Shown: in pieces, positions 33,845 through 42,208 of the stretch
Layout of the letters: every line of letters starts with the position of its first letter
How positions within the stretch are numbered: the first letter of the stretch is position 1
Source: Bradyrhizobium sp. OK095
GTDB lineage: Bacteria > Pseudomonadota > Alphaproteobacteria > Rhizobiales > Xanthobacteraceae
Direction: 5' to 3'
NCBI RefSeq assembly: GCF_900109945.1
Contig: NZ_FOBX01000014.1
Coordinates: forward strand, 62,001 to 126,000
Length of the DNA stretch: 64,000 nt
Notes under the pieces: generated by a model
Told to the model about the DNA's origin: nothing
Seen by the model: only the letters and a program-made list of their open reading frames with translations
Database searches by the model: none
Position numbers and translations under genes: made by a program

Positions 33845-35359
33845 TCAGGCCGAAGCCGCGCTCTGCGCCGGCTCTGCCGGCTTGTCATCGCCATTGGGGT
33901 CGCCCGGTGCCGTCGCCCAGGCCAATTCCACCAGCGTCACGAACCTGCGCCCGCCGCCGTCGAGCTGGACGACGATCAGGCCCTGCTCCTCCATGTAGCC
34001 GAGCAGGCGCTGGGCGCGGCGCAGCGAATGCGAGCCATAGGCGCGGGCGATCGCGGCATCGCCGGGGCAGGGCCAGCCTTCCTTGGCGGCGCGCGCGATC
34101 ATCATGAACACGCCCTGCATGTCGTCGGGCAGGATCGAGGCGCGCAGCGTCACCTCCTGCCAGGCATCGTCTTCGGCGATATCCGTGCCGAGGCCTGCGC
34201 GCGCATGCGTCAGCATGCGGCGGAATTCGCCGAGGTCGGGCACAGCCGCGCCGAGACCCTCGATGCGGCAGCGGACCACGAATTCCTGGTAGAGCACGCC
34301 GATGGCGCGGAAACCGGCATCGGGCGCGGCGAGCACGGCGCGAAGGGTGCGATCGACGCGCTCGCGCCGCTCGGCGAGCTCTTCGGCGCTGACCGGCATC
34401 TCGATCACTTCGGGCCGGATCTCCGGCGTGGCAGCGGCCTTCGCGGCGCGGAGCTGTTCGAGCAAATCAGGCGCCGGACGGCGCTGCGGTCGGCTGGCAT
34501 CAGGCGGCGGCGCGGCCAGGATCACGGCGCGCATATCCTCAAGTGCGGCTTCCGGCATCGGCATCAGCCGCGGCGTCGAATTGCGCGGGCTGGTGTCGGT
34601 CGGGCCGATGTTCAAGCGCAATGGGCGTCGCGACAGCGCCGGTCCCAGCGCCATGAACTGTCCGCGCTCGAGATCGCGAAAGGCTTCGGCCTGCCGCCGC
34701 TCCATGCCGAGCAGATCAGCGGCGCGTGCCATGTCGATGTCGAGGAAGGTGCGGCCCATCAGGAAGTTCGAGGCTTCCGCCGCGACGTTCTTGGCGAGCT
34801 TTGCCAAACGTTGCGTCGCGATGACGCCGGCAAGCCCGCGCTTGCGGCCGCGGCACATCAGATTGGTCATCGCACTGAGCGAGAGTTTTCGCGCTTCGTC
34901 CGAGACTTCGCCAGCCACGGCCGGCGCGAACAACTGCGCCTCGTCGACGACGACCAGCATCGGATACCAATGATCCCGATCCACATCGAACAGTCCGCCG
35001 AGGAAGGCCGCGGCGCGCCGCATCTGGTTCTCGGCGTCCAGCCCTTCGAGATTGAGCACGGTGGAGACGCGATGCAGCCGGGCGCGCTCGCCGGCGACCT
35101 GAAGGCCGCGCTCGGTGTGATCCTCGGCCTCGATCACCAGATGGCCGAAACGCTCGGCCAGCGTGACGAAATCGCCTTCGGGGTCGATGATGGCCTGCTG
35201 CACCCAGGGCGCGCTCTGTTCCAGCAGCCGCCGCAGCAGATGCGACTTGCCGGAACCCGAATTGCCCTGCACCAGGAGACGGGTCGCCAGCAGTTCCTCG
35301 AGGTCCATGCCGGCCACGGCGCCCGCCGTGGTCTGCCCCATCTCGATTGCAACCGTCAT
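33845..35359 (-). CDS. HerA-like (DUF87) ATP-binding protein
   Basis: Protein of 504 residues from the ATG at 35359 (MTVAIEMGQTTAGA); in-frame ATGs at 35377 and 35380 and a TTG at 35401 are alternatives. The ATPase domain has Walker A GNSGSGKS at 32-39, Walker B MLVVVDEAQLF, and the HerA-type motif GVIATQRLAKLAKNVAAEASN. The C-terminal half (about 300-504) is unassigned and ends with a small winged-helix-like segment (SLRRAQRLLGYMEEQGLIVV). HerA proteins are hexameric DNA-translocating ATPases usually paired with the nuclease NurA; no nurA is next to this gene. It lies 29 bases from the convergent nickel transporter. Confidence 0.8.
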   Translation of the reverse strand: MTVAIEMGQTTAGAVAGMDLEELLATRLLVQGNSGSGKSHLLRRLLEQSAPWVQQAIIDPEGDFVTLAERFGHLVIEAEDHTERGLQVAGERARLHRVSTVLNLEGLDAENQMRRAAAFLGGLFDVDRDHWYPMLVVVDEAQLFAPAVAGEVSDEARKLSLSAMTNLMCRGRKRGLAGVIATQRLAKLAKNVAAEASNFLMGRTFLDIDMARAADLLGMERRQAEAFRDLERGQFMALGPALSRRPLRLNIGPTDTSPRNSTPRLMPMPEAALEDMRAVILAAPPPDASRPQRRPAPDLLEQLRAAKAAATPEIRPEVIEMPVSAEELAERRERVDRTLRAVLAAPDAGFRAIGVLYQEFVVRCRIEGLGAAVPDLGEFRRMLTHARAGLGTDIAEDDAWQEVTLRASILPDDMQGVFMMIARAAKEGWPCPGDAAIARAYGSHSLRRAQRLLGYMEEQGLIVVQLDGGGRRFVTLVELAWATAPGDPNGDDKPAEPAQSAASA

Positions 35360-35512
35360 GCCCGACTCAAGTCCCATCATTCGCGGACTGGGGCTTATCA
35401 ATCCGGCCGGGGCACGTCGAGCGGCATGGGCCGAATCATGCCGTGTTGCCCACGGCGGAGTTCAGCATCACCGGGGAACTTCGGTGGGATTAGCGTTCAG
35501 ATGGCACCGCCG

Positions 35513-36577
35513 CTATTGCGCGCCCGAGCCGCCCTGCACGATCTTCTCGTTCAGCTTCAGGTCCACGGTCTCGACCGTGCGGTCGATCTCGGGATTGGGC
35601 ACGCCGAGCTGATGCGAGATCAGCTTCACCAGGAGGTCGACGCGCTCGATGAAGGGCGCGCCGCTGGCGACCGCGCGCGCGGCCGATGACGGCTTGAGCA
35701 GGCTCTCGGCGGCCTTGGCATATTTCGCGAACGGCACCTGATCCTCAGGGTCGGCGCCGAGCCGGCGGGCGATCGCGTCGACATGGTCGTAGATCGTCTG
35801 CGAGCGTGCGAGGTCGCCATGCACGGCGTCGCGGATCGATTGCGGCTCGTGCGGCGTGATACAGCGGTAATTGCCGGTGAGCAGCATCGACCATTTCGCC
35901 AGCGGCACGAACAGGGACGAGAACACTTTCAGCTTCACCGGCACGTCCTTGCCGTCGAGCGTCACCGCGTCGATATCGGCTTCGAGCTCGCGCAGCACCT
36001 TGTTGTGCTTGTCGTCGGCGAAGACCGATGCCTTGAAGTTGGTGGGCAGGCCGACATGCAGCACGTTCGCGGCTTCTTCCGGCGGACGGAAGGCCTGCGG
36101 GTCGGGCGAGCACAGCGTCACGAGGCCCGGCTCGAAGCGCTCCCACACCTGCGCATTGGTGTAGGCCTCCTCGAGATCCATGTCGGCCAGCGCCGGGATG
36201 CGCTTGAGATAAGGCAATGGCGGCATGTTCATGATCGACAGACACGGCAGCTTCGCCGCGGCGATCCTGACCATGAGAACGCGCACCGTGTGGTTGGTGT
36301 ATTGCGGCTCCTGCATCGCAAGGCCGACCATGTCGTAGCGCGACAGGTCGACATTGGCCGGCGTCACGGCGTCGAGCTTGCCGGGAAGGTCGCGCGAGAA
36401 GATTGCGCGGTGCACCGCCTCGTCGCGCAATTTGATGCGCACCTCGGTCCCGTCGCGATTGATCAGCTCGGCGGTCTTGGCGCGGCAGACCAGGGTCACG
36501 TTGTGCCCCGCCATCAGCAGCTTCGTGCCCAGCAGGGAGCCGTAGGAAGCCCCTAGAATCAATATGTTACGCGCCAT
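35513..36577 (-). CDS. Ketopantoate reductase-like NAD(P)-binding protein
   Basis: Protein of 354 residues from the ATG at 36577 (MARNILILGASYGSLLGTKLL), preceded by AGGGGACGG; upstream in-frame codons have no ribosome site. The N-terminus is a Rossmann fold with GASYGSLLG (9-17) in place of the GxGxxG of PanE/ApbA, followed by GHNVTLVCR, where the Arg would contact the NADP phosphate. The C-terminal helical part resembles the ApbA_C domain only loosely, so the substrate may not be ketopantoate. It stands alone, 153 bases from the HerA-like gene. Related proteins include opine and ketopantoate dehydrogenases. Confidence 0.65.
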   Translation of the reverse strand: MARNILILGASYGSLLGTKLLMAGHNVTLVCRAKTAELINRDGTEVRIKLRDEAVHRAIFSRDLPGKLDAVTPANVDLSRYDMVGLAMQEPQYTNHTVRVLMVRIAAAKLPCLSIMNMPPLPYLKRIPALADMDLEEAYTNAQVWERFEPGLVTLCSPDPQAFRPPEEAANVLHVGLPTNFKASVFADDKHNKVLRELEADIDAVTLDGKDVPVKLKVFSSLFVPLAKWSMLLTGNYRCITPHEPQSIRDAVHGDLARSQTIYDHVDAIARRLGADPEDQVPFAKYAKAAESLLKPSSAARAVASGAPFIERVDLLVKLISHQLGVPNPEIDRTVETVDLKLNEKIVQGGSGAQ

Positions 36578-36709
36578 GTTCCGTCCCCTGGAAATGTTGT
36601 GTGATTTTTGCGCCCCGGCCGCGGCCCGAGGGCGGGTTGGCGGCATGTAAGGCGAAGCGTGTGGGGATGGCAACTGGGATAATGCATACAAGGCCGGGGC
36701 CGGAGGCCT

Positions 36710-36780
36710 GTAGCCCGATTGAGCGCAGCGACACCCGGGAATCCGCCCGCAGAGATCCCGGATGTCGCTTGCTCATCCGG
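36710..36780. repeat. Short palindromic intergenic repeat
   Basis: TGAGCGCAGCGACACCCGGGA (21 bases, 36719-36739) is answered after a 15-base centre by TCCCGGATGTCGCTTGCTCA at 36756-36775, its imperfect reverse complement. The ends, TAGCCCGATT and ATCCGG, fit the same symmetry. From general knowledge GTAGCCCGGATGAGCGCAGC-like palindromes are common dispersed repeats in Bradyrhizobium. It would form a long imperfect hairpin in RNA. Confidence 0.65.
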
Positions 36781-37273
36781 ACGACAGGACCTTGCTTTGC
36801 CCGACGGGCAAAACAGCTGCGGCTCTGTCAATCCGCTTGCGCAAATATATTCCACTTTACCGAAATTCGGATTTGTCGTATGTGTCGGCCATCCCGGCTC
36901 ACCAAGAGGGGCGATCTTGTGTCGTCACTGTCGAGAGCCGGGTTGCGGTGGACGCGGCAGCGTCGGCACGAGAGGCCAAGGGCAGGGCGGATTGCTCTCC
37001 GTGAGCCCGAGACTTCGTGCGGATGAGCGGCGCTGTCAGGTTTGTCTCGTCTGTAAGTTTCTGGCTCCGTCGACAGGGCTGGAAAAACTGCGGCGAAATG
37101 GCGAGCCGCGCGTACGGCAAAACCGTGTGGTCCTGGCCGTCGTTGCTACGGCCAAGCCTTTGCGGAGGCGGCATGCGCGTCAACCGGCGCGCTGTCGGCG
37201 AATTTCGCGAAGGCGAGGGAGGCCAGAAGGAACTCGGCTCCCGGGAGAGCACGGCATAAGCCGTCCAACCACT

Positions 37274-37402
37274 GCGCAGGGAAGGCCGTGTGTTGGGCTT
37301 CACCTGTCTGCCGCTGTGCATCTCTTTTGCGATACCCGCGCACAGCGGACCTTCGGGTGCCAGCCGGCACCCGGCCTTCCCTGCGCCCTCTTGGCAAGAG
37401 GG
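37274..37402. repeat. Nested inverted-repeat element, strongly structured
   Basis: An outer 15-base perfect pair (GCGCAGGGAAGGCCG at 37274-37288 and its complement at 37372-37386) encloses two hairpins: CCGCTGTGC/GCACAGCGG (37311-37319, 37340-37348) and CGGGTGCC/GGCACCCG (37354-37361, 37366-37373). A further hairpin CCCTCTT/AAGAGGG (37386-37392, 37396-37402) follows directly. The result is a three-way junction plus a terminal hairpin. It may be a dispersed palindromic repeat or a structured noncoding RNA. Confidence 0.65.
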
Positions 37403-37663
37403 TAAAGCGATGAAGCAAAGCTCGGGCGGAATGCGCCGCGAGGCCGCGAAGGTGCGTCTGTGATTCGAAATACACGTTGGAGAATTGCAATGACGACGGT
37501 GGAAGCCGCGAACCCTCTATCATCCGCCCCAAGGTGCGATAATCGGCCGGATGCGTTTCAAAGAATGATATCGCCGCGAAATTTTACGCAAGCTTCGGCC
37601 GCGGCATCCGTGCGGAAGTTGCTTGCGCGGTCAGGCTGCGGAGCCCGTTACCTTGTCCCTGCT

Positions 37664-38311
37664 TCATCCCTGGCTCGCCACACGCGCGCGGTCGAGATGC
37701 CCTTCGATCTTCGGGCGGTCGCGGGTGCGCTCGAAACTGGTGCAAAGCAGTTCCGTCTCCTCGAGGGAAACAGGGGCGCGATACAGCCGGCACATGAACT
37801 CGGCGGCCGCGCGTCCCTTTCCGGCGGCCGGGCCGATGCCGGGGCCGCGTTCGGCCAGAAACATGCAGTCGCGGCAAATGCTGGCGTCGAGCCGCTGATG
37901 GGCCGCGTCGAGGTGATTGAGGATCTCCCGCAGCGAGTCGCGCAGCTTGACACACTCGTCGGTCCCGAGCGCCGTGACCGCGTTCACCACGTGGTTGATC
38001 GGGTCGTGCTGGCTCAGGCATTTTTCGCCCTGGGCGGTGACGTGGAGTACGACCGAGCGCTTGTCCTCATGCGACGGCTTCCGCACCAGGAAGGACTTGC
38101 TCTCGAGCGTCTTCACGATCTGCGATGCAGTTGCCCTTGTGGCGCCGATGAAGCCGGCGAGCGCGGACGGCGTGCGCGAAAACCTGTTGGCGCGGCCGAG
38201 AAAGCGCAGCGCCATCCACTCCCGATCGCGCAACCCGTTCTGGTTGCCCTCGAAATACCAGGCTCTGGCCGCCTGAACAAGCAGCTCGACTGCCTCGCGT
38301 GCCAACGGCAT
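37664..38311 (-). CDS. MarR family regulator with cysteine-rich C-terminal tail
   Basis: Protein of 215 residues, longer than the usual 140-160 for MarR. The winged helix spans about 28-100 (DREWMALRFLGRAN, SALAGFIGATRATASQIVKTLESKSFLVRK, wing SHEDKRSVVLHVTAQG). After about residue 140 comes an extra tail with four cysteines, Cys146-x2-Cys149, Cys174 and Cys190, which could bind a metal or an iron-sulfur cluster. TAGGA upstream of the ATG serves as ribosome site. Its neighbours are non-coding on both sides, so its targets are elsewhere or it is autoregulated. The function of the tail is inference. Confidence 0.8.
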   Translation of the reverse strand: MPLAREAVELLVQAARAWYFEGNQNGLRDREWMALRFLGRANRFSRTPSALAGFIGATRATASQIVKTLESKSFLVRKPSHEDKRSVVLHVTAQGEKCLSQHDPINHVVNAVTALGTDECVKLRDSLREILNHLDAAHQRLDASICRDCMFLAERGPGIGPAAGKGRAAAEFMCRLYRAPVSLEETELLCTSFERTRDRPKIEGHLDRARVASQG

Positions 38312-39166
38312 AAATTCCTACCTTGCCCCGGGAATCTCGTCTGCGGCGCCCCGGAGCCGCCTTCCGCCGTCGTGCACGAATCCTTCGCGAGAGGCCGTAT
38401 GCCCAGCAACGTCCGACACGTACGCCGCGCCTTGCTCCCGCGCGAAAGCGCGGACGGCCCGGCGCCCGACTTGGACTAACGGGCACTGCAGGGTACGGCG
38501 CGAGAAGCTGTGTTGCTGATGGTATGCCAATCGTGGCGTGGTCGAACGAAAGTCCAAGTTGCCGTCACTGGCGGACGATAGATCGGAGGTGTTCAACCGC
38601 AGCCCCTGAAGTTCAAGTCACAAGCAGACGTTTCTTATATTCCGTCGAAACGATGAATGAGCTTCTCAACAAAATCAAGTAGAGACACTCTCGCAGTCCC
38701 GATGTCGTTGCAGGCGAATGTAAAGTTCAAGACAATCGCGCTGTTTGGGACACATGATAGTGAACGCAATACGCTGTGTTGCAAGCAACATGCACGCAAC
38801 TATGCGACGGTTTGATTGCACGGCATGTTGCTGTCTGTCGTTGATGCAGTTGATCGATGCTTGTGCAGGACAAAGGTGTTCCGCATCAATGAGTCATCCA
38901 CAACTTGTGCGTGGTGTCGGAGAATCGCCAGGGGAACTCGTACAGAATGCACGCGGCGGTTGTCATGGCCGCGGTCGCGGAATCGTCCGTTCGGTCGCTT
39001 TCGTCGCGATCGTCCGATGTCTCATCCGAACGGTTGGCGGCTCGCGACGGAAAGCGGTGGTGGCGACGCCTATGCATGCGCCGGACGCACGACGGCATGC
39101 ACGATCGGCTGTCGAAACAATGAGCAGGGCGAGACCGAGGACGCGCATTGCGTGCGGTCTGACCTG
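38312..39166. other. 855-base region without supported gene
   Basis: Between the MarR gene and fliI, both leftward, so it holds the MarR promoter at its left end. Open frames on both strands lack recognisable domains and codon patterns. From about 38490 to 38960 the base composition is clearly less GC-rich than the rest. A small symmetrical site, TGTTGC-AA-GCAACA, is at 38777-38790. No known flagellar regulator gene could be identified here. Confidence 0.4.
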
Positions 39167-40492
39167 CTACTCGCCCCTGAGCATGTCCCGCAGCTCGCGG
39201 AACGGCTCGGCGCTCGGCGGAGCCGAGGTGTCTTGCCGCATCGCGTTGTAGATTCTCGGAACCATGTCGACCGCCTGGTCGAGGCCCGAATCACGCCCCT
39301 GCTGGTATCCGCCCATCAGGCGAAGGTCCCGTGTGTCCTCGTATTTGGCCATCATGGTGCGCAGCTTGCTCACCAGTTCGCGCTCCTCGGGGTCCCAGAC
39401 GTTGTGGGCGAGGCGGGAGACCGAGGCCAGAACGTCCACGGCCGGATAGCGTGCCTGGTCGGCGATGTGCCTGGACAGCACGATGTGCCCATCGAGTGTG
39501 CTGCGGATAGTGTCGGCGATCGGCTCGTTGTGATCGTCGCCGTCGACCAGCACGGAGAAAATCCCGGTGATCGTCCCGGATCCCTCTTCGCCCGGGCCGG
39601 CGCGCTCCAGCAGGCGCGGCAGGTCGGTGAAGACCGTCGGAGCGTAGCCGCGCGCGACCGCGGGCTCGCCCGCGGCAAGGGCGACCTCGCGGGCCGCGTG
39701 GGCGAAGCGGGTGATCGAATCGACCATGAGCAGGACCGATTCGCCCCGGTCGCGGAAATATTCGGCGACAGCCATGGCTGTCTTCGGCGCCAGCCGCCGC
39801 ATCATCGGGCTTTCGTCTCCCGTCGATACGATGGTGACGGCACGATGACGGTCGGGGCCCAGCACGTCCTCGATGAATTCGCGCACCTCGCGGCCGCGCT
39901 CGCCGACCAGGGCCAGCACGACGGTGTCAAAGCCCTGGCTGCGGGCGAGCATTGCGAGCAGCGTCGATTTGCCGACGCCGGAGCCGGCAAAAATGCCGAC
40001 GCGCTGGCCCGCGCAGATCGGGGCGAACAGGTCGATGACGCGCACGCCGGTGCGCAGCGGCTTGTGAACGCGCGCGCGCTTCATCGCCGCCGGTGCCTCG
40101 GCCTCCGCCGAGACCGCCCGCGATCCCGGTGTGAGAGGACCCTGCCCGTCCAGCGGGGCCCCGAGTGCGTTGATGACGCGGCCCTTCCAGCTCGGATCGG
40201 GCGCGAACGACAGTGGCGGCATCCGGTAGGCGACAGATCCGAGGCCACCCGAGAACACCCGGTCGAACGGCTTGGCGATGATGCCGTCGCTGTCGATCCG
40301 TATCACCTCGCCGATCTGCGGCTTGCCGCCGGTGTTGACGCCGATGAGTTCACCGAGCCTGACGAAGCGCGACAGGCCGGAGACACGGAAATGCGTCGGC
40401 GCGATCTCGGAGATCGCGCCGCTGACGCTGGCCAGGGGAGTGCTCTGCTGAAGCTCCAGCAGCGCCCACTCAAGTTGCCGAAGAGCGTTCAA
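39167..40492 (-). CDS. fliI: Flagellum-specific ATP synthase FliI
   Basis: Protein of 441 residues, the usual length. FliI is the ATPase of the flagellar type III export apparatus, related to the F1 beta subunit. Walker A is AGSGVGKST at 169-177 and Walker B lies in SVLLMVDSITRFAHAAREVALAAGEPA (position about 255-280), both typical. The start codon is TTG at 40492 with a weak GGTGGACGG site; no better in-frame ATG keeps the conserved N-terminus. It is the last gene of the leftward group DUF1217-flgF-fliI, 53 bases after flgF, with the opposite strand carrying the rest of the flagellar genes. Confidence 0.92.
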   Translation of the reverse strand: MNALRQLEWALLELQQSTPLASVSGAISEIAPTHFRVSGLSRFVRLGELIGVNTGGKPQIGEVIRIDSDGIIAKPFDRVFSGGLGSVAYRMPPLSFAPDPSWKGRVINALGAPLDGQGPLTPGSRAVSAEAEAPAAMKRARVHKPLRTGVRVIDLFAPICAGQRVGIFAGSGVGKSTLLAMLARSQGFDTVVLALVGERGREVREFIEDVLGPDRHRAVTIVSTGDESPMMRRLAPKTAMAVAEYFRDRGESVLLMVDSITRFAHAAREVALAAGEPAVARGYAPTVFTDLPRLLERAGPGEEGSGTITGIFSVLVDGDDHNEPIADTIRSTLDGHIVLSRHIADQARYPAVDVLASVSRLAHNVWDPEERELVSKLRTMMAKYEDTRDLRLMGGYQQGRDSGLDQAVDMVPRIYNAMRQDTSAPPSAEPFRELRDMLRGE

Positions 40493-40545
40493 GGAAACCG
40501 TCCACCTTCAATGCGCGCGAGGCGCAAATCTTACTTGACCCAAGC

Positions 40546-41274
40546 CTACTTGCCGGGCTCGCCCAGCGTCCGGATTGCATTCTGGAGCGAGCTCTCGGTG
40601 CCCTCGATCATCGAATTGGTGCCGTCGAAGGCGCGCGAAGCCGCGATCAGCTTCGTCAATTCCATCATCGGATTGGCGCCGGAGCCCTCGACATAGCCCT
40701 GCTTGAAGCCGTCGCGGGAGAAATCGGCGATGGCGGTCGCAGGCCGGTCCGGCGTCACGCCGGAATTGCCGTAGCGATCGAGATTGGCGTCAGCTGGAAT
40801 GTTGAACAGGCCGATGGTGCCGATCTCGTTGTTGTCCTGGGTGATCGCGCCGCTGCGCGAGATCGCAACCGGCCCGCCGTTCGGGTCGAGCGTGATCTGC
40901 GCGCCGCCGGCATCGACGACGGGGAAGCCGGACACGGTCTGGAGATCGCCGTTGGCGGCGAGCTGGAGGCGGCCATCGCGGGTATAGACCGTGCCGTTCG
41001 GGCCGGCGAAGGCCATCCAGCCCTGTCCGACCACGGCGACGTCGAGCGGGTTGCCGCTCTCGGTGATGCTGCCCTGCTCGCGCGAGATGATGTTATCGCC
41101 GGGCGAGGAGAAGGCGACCGGGTTCGCGCCGGCCTTGGAGAGCACGGTCTCGAATTTCACGACGTCGGTGCGGAATGCCGCCGTGTTGACGTTGGCGACG
41201 TTGTTGGCGATCGTCTGGAGGCGCTTCTCGAGCGCGATCTGCGCCGACAAGCCGACATAGAGTGCCGATTGCAT
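40546..41274 (-). CDS. flgF: Flagellar proximal rod protein FlgF
   Basis: Protein of 242 residues. The N-terminus QIALEKRLQTIANNVANVNTAAFRTD is the rod-protein motif, with NVANxNT shared by all rod and hook proteins, and the C-terminus SSLQNAIRTLGE is the matching helix. The internal GWMAFAGPNGTVYTRDGRLQLAANGDL is the FlgF/FlgG pattern; a second copy of the fold, FlgG, is at 48177. The shorter length and genetic position (between DUF1217 and fliI) match flgF of S. meliloti. The gap to the DUF1217 gene is 3 bases. Confidence 0.9.
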   Translation of the reverse strand: MQSALYVGLSAQIALEKRLQTIANNVANVNTAAFRTDVVKFETVLSKAGANPVAFSSPGDNIISREQGSITESGNPLDVAVVGQGWMAFAGPNGTVYTRDGRLQLAANGDLQTVSGFPVVDAGGAQITLDPNGGPVAISRSGAITQDNNEIGTIGLFNIPADANLDRYGNSGVTPDRPATAIADFSRDGFKQGYVEGSGANPMMELTKLIAASRAFDGTNSMIEGTESSLQNAIRTLGEPGK

Positions 41275-41277
41275 GAT

Positions 41278-42066
41278 TTACCTGTTGAATCGGATGTTCT
41301 GAAGCGTCGTGAGCATGTTGGTATCCAGGCTGACCGACGTCGACGCGCCGGCGATCAGCACCAGCGCGGGATTGGTCGAGGTGTCGCTCTGGGCCTGGGT
41401 CGCATCCCACATCGCCGCGAAGCGCTGCACGAATTTGGTGACCTTGGCCGGGTCCTGGAAGTCGGTGAGGTCGATCTTGTTCGTGATCATCTTGGCCTGG
41501 GCATCGATGTCAGACGAGCTGATCGTCGACGGCCAGCCCATTGCGGTCTGGACCACCTGGGTCAGCGCCTGGTCGGCGAGAATCTGAAAGGGGCTCGTGA
41601 TCGTGGAGGCCTTGCGGGTGAAATAGAGCGCGAGCCGCAGGCCCTCGTTCTGGTCGCCGGCGTTCTGCTCCATCGTCTGCGTGACGTATTGGGTCGCCGT
41701 GCCGGTCGTGGCTGCGGTGGTCGAGGTCGCCTGGTCGCCGTTGGCGGCGAAATTGAAGGCGGTGGCGAATTCCCGGTAACGGGTGTCGGAGAGCTTGTTG
41801 GCGAAGGCGTTCGTGTCCGAGACCCCCTCGGTCAGCACCTTGCGCATGAACGCCTTGGCGTAGGTCATGTCGCTGAGGCCATAGGCCTTCATGGCATAGG
41901 AATAGAGGCGATAATCCTTCAGGAAGTCGTCGATCGTCTTCACGTTGCCGATATGGCTGAGGAAGTAATCGGTATCGCGGCTGACATCCGGCTGCGTCGC
42001 GACCTGCGTCATCGACTTGCCCAGATCCTTGGTCAATCTGGTGTAGTCCGCGATCGTGGATAGCAT
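41278..42066 (-). CDS. DUF1217 flagellar-cluster protein
   Basis: Protein of 262 residues from the ATG at 42066 (MLSTIADYTRLTKDLGK); a longer frame to 42405 would run through motA on the other strand and has no family-like sequence. The family DUF1217 is found in alphaproteobacterial flagellar clusters, as here between motA and flgF. Features are DTDYFLSHIGNVKTIDDFLKDYRLYSYAMKAYGL near the start and repeated helical segments. It has no signal peptide. Its exact role is not established; a secreted or assembly-related flagellar function is suggested by location. It is divergent from motA. Confidence 0.8.
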   Translation of the reverse strand: MLSTIADYTRLTKDLGKSMTQVATQPDVSRDTDYFLSHIGNVKTIDDFLKDYRLYSYAMKAYGLSDMTYAKAFMRKVLTEGVSDTNAFANKLSDTRYREFATAFNFAANGDQATSTTAATTGTATQYVTQTMEQNAGDQNEGLRLALYFTRKASTITSPFQILADQALTQVVQTAMGWPSTISSSDIDAQAKMITNKIDLTDFQDPAKVTKFVQRFAAMWDATQAQSDTSTNPALVLIAGASTSVSLDTNMLTTLQNIRFNR

Positions 42067-42208
42067 GACTCGTGCCCCTCTTGCCGCCATTGCGACGCCG
42101 TCCCAAGCTGCAGCGAATTGCTTGCGTGAGGCTGGCGATCGGGAAGCCAGCTTCGCGCAAGGCTCGCCGATTAAAGATTCCCGGTGGGATCGGCGATGGA
42201 GTGGCGCG

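Larger units (their letters stand above)
36578..37663. other. Gene-poor region with repeats (1.1 kb)
   Basis: Between the ketopantoate-reductase-like gene and a MarR gene, both leftward. Overlapping open frames on both strands have no recognisable domain. Two repeat-like elements are present (36710-36780 and 37274-37402, described separately). The stretch between them, about 36880-37270, has the look of a degenerate insertion or dispersed repeat also known from other Bradyrhizobium intergenic regions, but I cannot verify that here. Confidence 0.45.

Noticed and set aside
36719..37405. Plus-strand frame of 228 codons across the repeat region
   Set aside because: It runs through two palindromic elements and has no recognisable domain.
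38745..39251. Possible regulator gene before fliI
   Set aside because: Its translation lacks any HTH or receiver motif and overlaps the end of fliI.
38816..40696. A 626-codon plus-strand frame across fliI
   Set aside because: Mirror of fliI; the minus strand has Walker motifs.
42056..42208. N-terminal extension of motA to 42056
   Set aside because: It overlaps the start of the divergent DUF1217 gene, has no MotA similarity, and a GGAG site precedes the TTG at 42209.
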